Positions 5,881-11,314 of a stretch of 11,314 bases of DNA are shown here, in pieces. A program made the translations under genes and the position numbers. The stretch is from contig JBGTCD010000031.1 in NCBI GenBank assembly GCA_041749015.1, positions 1 through 11,314 of the forward strand. Reading direction: 5' to 3'. The notes beneath the pieces are model-generated. The model saw nothing but the letters and a program-made list of their open reading frames with translations, had not been told where the DNA came from and did no database searches. Positions within the stretch are counted from its first letter, which is position 1. Each line of letters opens with the position of its first letter. The DNA comes from JBGTCD01 sp041749015. GTDB taxonomy: Bacteria; Bacteroidota; Bacteroidia; Cytophagales; Cyclobacteriaceae.

Positions 5881-7092
5881 ATGAGTAAAGAAAGGATCAT
5901 GTTGTTGGTGCTGGCTATGGCCATGTTTACCGACATCATGGATTTTATGATCATCATGCCGCTGGGCCCTCAACTCATGCGGCTGTTTGATATCACCCCT
6001 ACGGAGTTCAGTTTGTTGGTGGCTTCCTATACCTTCACTGCCGCCATCACGGGATTTCTTGCTGCATTCGTAATCGACAGATTCGACCGTAAAAGAGCCC
6101 TTCAGTGGGTATATCTGGGATTTACCATAGGCACCTTGGCCTGTGCCTTTGCTCCAGGGTTTGGGGTGCTGCTGATCACCAGGTCCATGACCGGTGCATT
6201 TGGAGGGGTGATGGGGGCGCTTATTCTGTCCATAGTCAGTGATGCACTGCCCCTGGAGCGCCGGTCCACCGGGATTGGATTTGTAATGGCTTCCTTCTCA
6301 ATGGCATCGGTGTTTGGTGTGCCATTTGGCCTGTACCTCTCCACTGTATTTTCATGGCATGCCCCTTTCCTGTTTCTGGGTGGCCTGGGGCTCATCAACT
6401 CCGTGCTCATATTTTTCTTTGTGCCTGCCCTATCCGGCCATCTGATCAAAGGCAGCAAGCCACAAAATCCTATCCAGATAATAAAGACCATATTTGGACG
6501 GCGCAACTCCCTTACCGGGCTGGTATTCACCTCTGTGCTGATGTTTGGGCATTTTACGATCATCCCATTCATTGCCCCTTATATGGTGGGGAATGTAGGC
6601 CTCACCGAAGGGGAGCTGACTTATATTTATTTGTTTGGTGGGGGCCTTACCATTTTCACTTCGCCCTGGGTAGGCAAGATGGCCGACAAGCACGGCAGAC
6701 TCCGGATTTTTACCATTTTCGGGTTATTGGTTATGATCCCCATTTTATTGATTACCCATCTGCCGCCCATACCGCTCTGGACAGCGCTGGTTGTGACGGG
6801 CTTGTTTTTTATCCTTGCCAATGGGCGCATGGTACCCTCGACCACCATGGTCACGGCAGTGATTCGACCAGAAAACCGTGGGAGTTTCATGAGCCTCCGG
6901 TCCTCCATCCAGCAGCTTTCATCAGGCATAGCCGCCTTCATAGCCGGCCTCATCATCACAGAGACTACCTCTCCTTTTGATCCGGAGGCCAAGGCCTTAG
7001 TAGATTACGAATGGGTAGGCTATGTATCAATAGTAGCCAGCCTGGGGGCATTGGCTTTGGCTTCGAGGCTAAGGGTAGAGCCGGGGAGTTGA
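5881..7092 (+). CDS. Major facilitator superfamily transporter, drug:H+ antiporter (DHA1) type
   Basis: This 403-residue, very hydrophobic protein has a pattern consistent with 12 membrane helices in two halves. The loop 2-3 signature motif A is seen as GFLAAFVIDRFDRKRAL (residues ~58-74). Its counterpart in the second half is GKMADKHGRLRIF (from residue ~265). Asp18/Asp21 in helix 1 (FTDIMDFMIIMPLGP) match the acidic residue common in DHA1 efflux proteins of the AraJ/Bcr type. The likely role is proton-coupled export of a small molecule across the inner membrane; the substrate is unknown. The start is the first ATG after the amidohydrolase stop, 24 bases earlier, and directly precedes helix 1. 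A link with the amidohydrolase is suggested only by adjacency. G+C content of the gene looks higher than in its two neighbours. Confidence 0.87.
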   Translation: MSKERIMLLVLAMAMFTDIMDFMIIMPLGPQLMRLFDITPTEFSLLVASYTFTAAITGFLAAFVIDRFDRKRALQWVYLGFTIGTLACAFAPGFGVLLITRSMTGAFGGVMGALILSIVSDALPLERRSTGIGFVMASFSMASVFGVPFGLYLSTVFSWHAPFLFLGGLGLINSVLIFFFVPALSGHLIKGSKPQNPIQIIKTIFGRRNSLTGLVFTSVLMFGHFTIIPFIAPYMVGNVGLTEGELTYIYLFGGGLTIFTSPWVGKMADKHGRLRIFTIFGLLVMIPILLITHLPPIPLWTALVVTGLFFILANGRMVPSTTMVTAVIRPENRGSFMSLRSSIQQLSSGIAAFIAGLIITETTSPFDPEAKALVDYEWVGYVSIVASLGALALASRLRVEPGS

Positions 7093-7123
7093 TTGGTACT
7101 GGAACAACTTGTCCCTGTTACTT

Positions 7124-7199
7124 TGACCTTGACTATGACCTTGACTCTAAATCAAGAAGGGACTGCTTACTGGATGGCTGTTGGCAATTGGCTGTTGGC
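7124..7199. repeat. Short tandem and direct repeats in the gap after the MFS gene
   Basis: TGACCTTGACT occurs twice at 7124-7134 and 7136-7146, a 12-base period. TGGCTGTTGGC occurs twice at 7175-7185 and 7189-7199. Within the second pair there is a 7-base rhythm: TTGGCAA, TTGGCTG, TTGGCCG. A degenerate further copy of the first unit follows near 7203-7217. The stretch 7093-7392 holds no convincing gene; besides these repeats it contains the two inverted repeats listed separately. Similar short repeats are common between genes in this phylum and probably arise by slippage. Confidence 0.6.
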
Positions 7200-7278
7200 C
7201 GACTTTGATTTGACTATGTCAATGACCATATTACTAACTAATTGCTGGTCTTTATTTCTCCTATACTCAGATCTACTT

Positions 7279-7313
7279 ATTTGTTAGGTTAGTTCGGAAC
7301 AAACCGAACAAAT
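7279..7313. repeat. Compound inverted repeat between the MFS gene and the convergent secreted protein gene
   Basis: GTTCGG (7292-7297) and CCGAAC (7304-7309) form a 6-base-pair stem with loop AACAAA. ATTTGTT (7279-7285) and AACAAAT (7307-7313) form an alternative 7-base-pair stem that shares AAC with the inner one. A T-rich stretch (TGGTTTATTTT) follows on the plus strand. It could be a weak terminator for the MFS transcript, but it lies about 190 bases past the MFS stop and the stems are short. Confidence 0.4.
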
Positions 7314-7375
7314 GGTTTATTTTCTGATATTTTAGCTTAAGAGCAGAGGAAAAAATTATGCCAATCGTCACAAAC

Positions 7376-7393
7376 ACTCCCCAGTTGGGGAGT
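7376..7393 (-). terminator. Hairpin at the stop codon of the secreted hypothetical gene
   Basis: ACTCCCCA (7376-7383) and TGGGGAGT (7386-7393) are perfect inverted repeats separated by two bases; realistically this is a 7-base-pair stem with a 4-base loop. The stem begins at the last base of the TAA stop of the minus-strand gene. The following tract (GTTTGTG) is only weakly T-rich, so this may be an imperfect terminator or an mRNA 3'-end stabiliser. Confidence 0.5.
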
Positions 7394-8883
7394 TAATTCA
7401 CCTTAATGGTTATGTTTCTTGTATCCAAGTTAACCTTAATTTGAGGGTAGATAAAACTGGTGAAATAAAGATTCTTTTCAATTTCTTCAAACCCATCAAG
7501 ATACAAAGCCCACCCGTCCAAGTCTTTATCAGTTGTAAAAGCATATTTGCTTACATTGCCATTGCCATCTATTTCCTGCACTACAGTTTTGTTACTCGTG
7601 CCCATAAATGCCTTAACTTTTTTATCACTGGGGGCCAAAGAATAATTTGCTGGATTATCATTATAAATTACTAAAACATCCGAGCCGGCTGGCAGGAGCA
7701 AATGGCCAACAAAACCATACCCATTGATTGCTTGTTTCTTTCTTATAGTTCTCGACCACTTATGAGCACCAGCCTCATTAAAAGAAACAACGTAGGTGTT
7801 GGTCGATACAGGAATCCCTTTGGAAGTATACTTTAAAGCTTCTATGGATGCAACAACTGAATGGTCGTTCAGGTAAACAATATCGGTAACCTTCCAATCT
7901 CCTGTCTTAACTAAACGGAAATTTGAAACCTTAAAGACCTCCTCAGGAATAATTACTGACTCTAATTTTTGTACTTTCTTGGTTTCAATATCAAGTTTAT
8001 CAACAAAACACGAGACCCTTTTACGATTTTCGTTTAACCCAACTACATAAGGCTTTTCTCCATTAAGAATTTCAAGCTTTGTACCATAATTTTTACCATC
8101 AGGCAAGCCAAGAGAAGCCACCTTAAGTGACTGATCTTTCCAGAAATAGGAATAGAGTTGGGGCTTATACAATTTACCCACCTTCAGATTGATTAACATA
8201 TGAATATTACCGGAATTATCTACCTTTGTAGACCTGACGAATGTGTCTTTATCCATTCCTTCAGTCTCAAAAATGTTAGACCATGTCTCCGAGAAGGATT
8301 GATTAACCATTCGGCAATCAATCTTCGTCTTCTCTTTAGCCCTATTATTATAAAAGCGATAGATTAGAATATGCTTCTTATTTTCAGAAATGGATACTAA
8401 AATTCTTTTTCCATATTGATTCAGTTTTTTATAGTTCTGAATGACTAGTGGAGTTCCCAGCACTACCATATCTTCACTCACCTCGCTTACGTAAACGGTA
8501 AACTCATCAAGTTCAGGAAATTCCTGACTATAAATAACATATGTCTTATCATCAATAGCGATGAATTTACGCAGATTCACTTTATCAGTGATAGATTCTG
8601 CTGTAAGCTTTTTAACCCCCGAATAATTAACAAAATCTTCAAGTACCGCAAAATGAAATTCCTTATTATGGAAGCCAAATCCAGAATATGTTAGTTTCTT
8701 GTGTGGGTTAAAAAAGGTAGTGGATGTATAGCTTTTGTACCGAGATCCAACTATCAATTTTGGAAAGCCTATCTCATCTCGGATATCTTTATTATTCAAT
8801 ATAGGGCCTGTAGTGATTTCTAAGCGTTGACTAAAACTTATATGCGTAGTGCCTATTAAAAACAAAAAAAGAAAATATTTCAT
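7393..8883 (-). CDS. Secreted protein of unknown function
   Basis: The frame is open from 8931, but the Met at 8883 is the better start. It opens a classic signal peptide (MKYFLFLFLIGTTHISFSQ), with cleavage expected after the SFS and before the Gln, the usual arrangement in Bacteroidota. This gives a 496-residue protein. The mature part is rich in alternating hydrophobic and polar strands and lysine, with no membrane helix and no cysteine-rich or catalytic motif I recognise. There is no type IX sorting tail; the protein simply ends in a strand (NITIKVN). Strand-loop patterns such as YSGFGFHNKEFHFAVLEDF and GHLLLPAGSDVLVIYND would fit a beta-propeller or other all-beta fold, but this is a guess. 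Likely location is the periplasm or outer surface. Codon use is strongly A/T-rich compared with the glycosyltransferase genes to the right. The gene stands alone, with a hairpin at its stop codon. Confidence 0.75.
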   Translation of the reverse strand: MKYFLFLFLIGTTHISFSQRLEITTGPILNNKDIRDEIGFPKLIVGSRYKSYTSTTFFNPHKKLTYSGFGFHNKEFHFAVLEDFVNYSGVKKLTAESITDKVNLRKFIAIDDKTYVIYSQEFPELDEFTVYVSEVSEDMVVLGTPLVIQNYKKLNQYGKRILVSISENKKHILIYRFYNNRAKEKTKIDCRMVNQSFSETWSNIFETEGMDKDTFVRSTKVDNSGNIHMLINLKVGKLYKPQLYSYFWKDQSLKVASLGLPDGKNYGTKLEILNGEKPYVVGLNENRKRVSCFVDKLDIETKKVQKLESVIIPEEVFKVSNFRLVKTGDWKVTDIVYLNDHSVVASIEALKYTSKGIPVSTNTYVVSFNEAGAHKWSRTIRKKQAINGYGFVGHLLLPAGSDVLVIYNDNPANYSLAPSDKKVKAFMGTSNKTVVQEIDGNGNVSKYAFTTDKDLDGWALYLDGFEEIEKNLYFTSFIYPQIKVNLDTRNITIKVN

Positions 8884-9038
8884 ATGCATTATATTTTTGG
8901 AAATAAAAAAAAGGAAATCTAATTGAATCAACCAAGCAATTCAGTTTCAAAGGTCCTCCAAACTTGTACATAAGCTACTACTTTGTAAAATAATTCTCTC
9001 AATTGAAAGTAATCGATCTAAGCTCAAAGACGCACGAT

Positions 9039-9189
9039 AGCTTTAGTAAAGCTTTCAGAAATGAACCACCTCTGGCGCGGAAGTTATTTCCGTGCCAACA
9101 TCCTCTCGATTAAAATTAATCGATGCAGCATCAAGTTCCAAGAAAATTCTTGATTCGGGAAGTTGATGGTTCCTGAGGACCCTAACCAT
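9039..9189. repeat. Cluster of five consecutive inverted repeats
   Basis: Five short palindromes lie end to end: AGCTTTA/TAAAGCT (9039-9053), TGGCGCGGAA/TTCCGTGCCA (9073-9097), TCGATTAA/TTAATCGA (9106-9123), CAAGAA/TTCTTG (9139-9152) and ATGGTT/AACCAT (9166-9189). All arms are perfect except one G-T pair in the second, which favours the plus strand as the RNA. Loops are 1 to 12 bases. Such a row of hairpins could be a structured non-coding RNA, a REP/BIME-type element or the remnant of an insertion. No promoter or terminator was recognised around it. Confidence 0.5.
9073..9097 (+). repeat. REP-like palindrome
   Basis: TGGCGCGGAA and TTCCGTGCCA form a 10-base-pair stem (one G-U on the plus strand) around the loop GTTAT. 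The GGCGCGGA...TCCGTGCC pattern resembles short dispersed palindromes I recall from intergenic regions of Bacteroidota, some of them associated with REP-associated tyrosine transposases. Only one copy is present in this window, so the repeat status is inferred. Confidence 0.4.
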
Positions 9190-9383
9190 GGCGTTAAAAG
9201 GTAAGGCATTTCAATTTTTGAACTGAGTCATCGATAAAATTAATTTCTTTAAAGCCACATGGACTGCAAATCGGCGGGAAACTCAGGTTTTATATGGGGA
9301 TGGACTGATGAAGTATTAAATGTTAGTAAATCCCAACACTAACCTATAAAAAGGAGTGTAATGATGGCATATACCAACAATGG

Positions 9384-10349
9384 CTATTGGCCCTTACCTT
9401 TCAATAATTCTGAGAGGAAGCCCAGGCCGTAGGCTATGAGCATGGTGAAAGCAGCCCATACAGCTTTGGAGGCTACCGGGAGGCTTCGGGTGGTGATGAG
9501 TGCCAGGACCCAAACCAACAGCCCATAAAACAGATACAGGCCATAGGCCATATAGACCAGCCTTAAATCAATGAGGTATAGCAGGGGCGCCAATACCAGG
9601 CCCAGGAAAAAGAATACCGGAAACAGATGAGTGAGCTTGATCTGGTCAGCAAAAAACCGGCCTACATTGACCCGGGCACGACCAAAAAAATGTAGTTGTC
9701 TGAAGAACTGCCCCATGGCGGTGCGCCGCTTATGATACACAAAGGCCTCAGGGATCAGCCCTGCTTTGAACCCGGACCGGATAATCCTGATGCTGAACTC
9801 AATATCCTCCCCCATCCTGGTAATGATGTACCCTCCGGTGGCCTCATACACCTGACGTGAAATCCCCATATTAAAACTTCTGGGATGAAAATCAGCCGTG
9901 CGGACCTTTCCCCCTCGGATCCCTCCTGTTGTCAGGAATGAGGTCATGGCAAAATTTATGGCCTTTTGGGTAGTAGTGAAGGAGTCCATAGCCCGGTCAG
10001 GGCCACCAAAGGCATCAAGAGGCTCCCTGGTCAAATGATCCTCCACTGCCTGAAAGTAATGAGGGGGGACAATACAATCAGAATCAAAAACGATGAAATA
10101 ATCCCCTTTGGCCTTATCAAAGCCGAAATTTCTACTGAATCCCTGACCGGTGTTTTCCTTAAAAAAATACCGGATATTCAACTGGTCTTCAATGGTCTTT
10201 GCTACTGCATCGCATTTCTTTGAGGAGCCATCCTCCACAATCAGCACTTCGAAATTTTGATAGGTTTGCTGCGTTAGGCTCTGCAGCAGTTCCGCGACCT
10301 CCTCAGGCCGGTTGTATACGGGAATCACTACGGAGTAAAAGTACTTCAT
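9384..10349 (-). CDS. Family 2 glycosyltransferase with C-terminal membrane helices
   Basis: This 321-residue protein has an N-terminal GT-A (GT2) catalytic domain. It opens with YSVVIPVYNRPEEV, has the nucleotide-binding VEDGSS (Asp40) and the metal-binding DSD motif at residues 89-91 (FIVFDSDCIVPP). The likely catalytic acid pair is at 181-182 in TRMGEDIEFS. About three membrane helices follow (~243-262, 265-285, 295-313), so the enzyme is held on the cytoplasmic face of the inner membrane. GT2 enzymes of this type move a sugar from a nucleotide donor to a lipid or polysaccharide acceptor; the sugar is not predictable here. The ATG at 10349 gives a complete N-terminus and lies 8 bases after the stop of the upstream glycosyltransferase, so the two are almost certainly one operon. 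The closing helix ends in a short basic tail (KGKGQ). Confidence 0.9.
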   Translation of the reverse strand: MKYFYSVVIPVYNRPEEVAELLQSLTQQTYQNFEVLIVEDGSSKKCDAVAKTIEDQLNIRYFFKENTGQGFSRNFGFDKAKGDYFIVFDSDCIVPPHYFQAVEDHLTREPLDAFGGPDRAMDSFTTTQKAINFAMTSFLTTGGIRGGKVRTADFHPRSFNMGISRQVYEATGGYIITRMGEDIEFSIRIIRSGFKAGLIPEAFVYHKRRTAMGQFFRQLHFFGRARVNVGRFFADQIKLTHLFPVFFFLGLVLAPLLYLIDLRLVYMAYGLYLFYGLLVWVLALITTRSLPVASKAVWAAFTMLIAYGLGFLSELLKGKGQ

Positions 10350-10357
10350 GATACCTG

Positions 10358-11314
10358 TTAATCACCCAAGCGCTCCCGGATTGGATACTCAGTTTTGGCC
10401 TGGACATCCCTGGTGAGCATCTCTGCCAGAAATCCGGCAAGAAATAGCTGCATCCCTACAATTAGGGCTACCAGCGCAAGAAAAAACAATGGCTGATCCG
10501 TAACATCTCTGGCCGGAAGATGGTGGTGCAGACTCCAGAGCTTGTTAAAAATAATACCTGCCGCAATGAAAAATCCAACCAAAAAGCTAATAGTACCCAG
10601 GGTCCCAAAAAAATGCATGGGATTCCTTCTAAACTTTGATACGAACGTAACCGATAGTAAGTCCAGAAACCCATTAATGAACCGCTCCAAACCGTATTTG
10701 GTCTTCCCGAATTTTCTGGGATAGTGGGTCACAGGCTTCTCACCGATCTTAGAGTACCCACTCCATTTGGCCAGCATGGGAATGTAGCGGTGCATCTCCC
10801 CATACACCTGTATGTCCTTCACCAGGTCCAGCTTGTAGGCTTTGAGGCCGCAGTTGAAATCATGCAGTGGAATACCTGATATCTTACGGGAAACAAAATT
10901 AAAAAACCGGGACGGTATGGTCTTTGAAATAGGGTCCTTTCTTTTTTTCTTCCACCCTGATACCAGGTCATAGTCATCCTCCATGATCATCCTGTATAGT
11001 GCCGGAATTTCTTCGGGGCTATCCTGAAGGTCGGCATCCATTGTGACCACTACATCCCCACTGGCAGCCTTAAATCCACTGTTTAAGGCTGCAGATTTCC
11101 CAAAATTCTTCTTAAACCTAAAGGCTTTAAGATGAGGGTGATTCTTTTGCAGCCCTTTTATAACTTCCCAGGACCCATCAGAACTGCCATCATCCACCAT
11201 GATGATCTCATAGGCCACCCCCATCGGCTCCACCGATTGGGATATCCACTCAATGAGATGTGGAAGCGACTCTTCCTCATTGTACAAGGGAATAATTATA
11301 GAAAGGGCTTTATC
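10358..11314 (-). CDS. Family 2 glycosyltransferase, polyprenyl-phosphate sugar synthase (GtrB/DPM1-like) type; 5' end outside window
   Basis: The frame runs off the right edge. The visible product is 318 residues, beginning inside the first strand (ALSIIIPLYNEEES), so probably only a few residues are missing and the internal TTG at 11287 is not the start. The GT-A domain shows VDDGSSDGS, NFGKSAALNSGF and the DADLQD metal/nucleotide motif (bases about 11020-11040). It continues with LHDFNCGLKAYK and the HYPRKFGKTKYG loop typical of the dolichol-phosphate mannose synthase/GtrB/ArnC branch. Two C-terminal membrane helices follow (FFGTLGTISFLVGFFIAAGI and PLFFLALVALIVGMQLFLAGF), as in GtrB. Known relatives load a sugar onto undecaprenyl phosphate for later use outside the membrane. 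It is the promoter-proximal member of the pair with the downstream glycosyltransferase. The acceptor and sugar are inferred only at family level. Confidence 0.9.
   Translation of the reverse strand, partial: DKALSIIIPLYNEEESLPHLIEWISQSVEPMGVAYEIIMVDDGSSDGSWEVIKGLQKNHPHLKAFRFKKNFGKSAALNSGFKAASGDVVVTMDADLQDSPEEIPALYRMIMEDDYDLVSGWKKKRKDPISKTIPSRFFNFVSRKISGIPLHDFNCGLKAYKLDLVKDIQVYGEMHRYIPMLAKWSGYSKIGEKPVTHYPRKFGKTKYGLERFINGFLDLLSVTFVSKFRRNPMHFFGTLGTISFLVGFFIAAGIIFNKLWSLHHHLPARDVTDQPLFFLALVALIVGMQLFLAGFLAEMLTRDVQAKTEYPIRERLGD

Larger units (their letters stand above)
8884..9383. other. 500-base gap without a convincing gene
   Basis: I see no coding frame with family resemblance on either strand, and no tRNA or rRNA signature. 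The region holds a cluster of short inverted repeats (9039-9189, listed separately). It also has a 6-base inverted repeat GTTAGT/ACTAAC at 9322-9327 and 9338-9343, downstream of the minus-strand glycosyltransferase. The promoter of the minus-strand secreted protein gene should lie in the left part, but I found no exact TAnnTTTG element there. A decayed mobile element is possible but cannot be shown. Confidence 0.5.

Noticed and set aside
5577..5957. Minus-strand 126-codon frame opposite the amidohydrolase end and MFS start
   Set aside because: It overlaps two well-supported genes on the other strand and shows no family resemblance.
6102..6992. Long antisense and out-of-frame open frames across the MFS gene
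   Set aside because: The MFS frame has clear family motifs over its whole length. The others lack motifs, and their composition is that of shadow frames.
7011..7287. Two plus-strand frames of about 65 codons around the MFS 3' end
   Set aside because: They consist largely of the short tandem repeats and overlap the MFS end out of frame. They have no start context or motif.
9361..9432. Plus-strand 23-codon frame starting ATGATGGCATAT preceded by AAAAAGGAG, resembling a ribosome binding site
   Set aside because: It runs antisense into the 3' end of the glycosyltransferase gene, encodes nothing recognisable, and Bacteroidota rarely depend on such binding sites. The match is probably chance.
1..11314. 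CRISPR arrays, tRNA or rRNA genes, complete insertion sequences
   Set aside because: No regularly spaced repeats, no cloverleaf or rRNA-like stretches and no transposase frame were found on either strand.

Overview
The window looks like a chromosomal segment from a member of the Bacteroidota, probably a Cytophagales/Cyclobacteriaceae-like marine or environmental bacterium. The signs are a C-terminal Por (type IX) secretion sorting domain, short A/T-rich intergenic gaps with almost no Shine-Dalgarno sequences, and promoter-like TAnnTTTG elements of the Bacteroidota sigma factor. The lineage is an inference from these features and family resemblance; no marker gene was compared.

Layout. Bases 1-968 hold the 3' end of a secreted PA14-domain protein with a type IX sorting tail. 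Eight bases on, at 976-1923, is a lipoprotein of the SMP-30/gluconolactonase family. It converges on phenylalanine 4-hydroxylase (phhA, 1920-2687, minus) with the two stop codons interlocked in one CTAG. Upstream of phhA, between it and the signal recognition particle gene ffh (2891-4219, minus), lies the most interesting element: a short leader peptide gene (2773-2850, minus) with six consecutive tyrosine codons. It is followed by a strong intrinsic terminator that ends about 20 bases before the phhA start codon, and the leader RNA contains segments that can pair in mutually exclusive ways. This is the architecture of a ribosome-mediated transcription attenuator responding to tyrosine, the product of phenylalanine hydroxylase. 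A TAnnTTTG promoter element sits only a few bases before the leader ATG.

Rightward from 4423 come a membrane-anchored amidohydrolase (4423-5856) and, 24 bases later, a major facilitator superfamily efflux-type transporter (5881-7092). A 300-base gap follows (7093-7392) with short tandem repeats and inverted repeats. Next is an A/T-rich secreted protein of unknown function (minus, ending at 7393). A 500-base gap without a convincing gene (8884-9383) carries five consecutive short inverted repeats, one of them REP-like. The window closes with two minus-strand family 2 glycosyltransferases 8 bases apart. The first in transcription order is cut by the right edge. The pair suggests cell-envelope or exported polysaccharide/lipid glycosylation.

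Apart from these likely two-gene operons (PA14 protein + gluconolactonase, amidohydrolase + MFS, the two glycosyltransferases), the neighbours do not form one obvious pathway. The main system-level reading is that tyrosine supply controls phhA through translation of the leader peptide. The sequence supports this strongly; whether it has been described before cannot be decided from the sequence alone.
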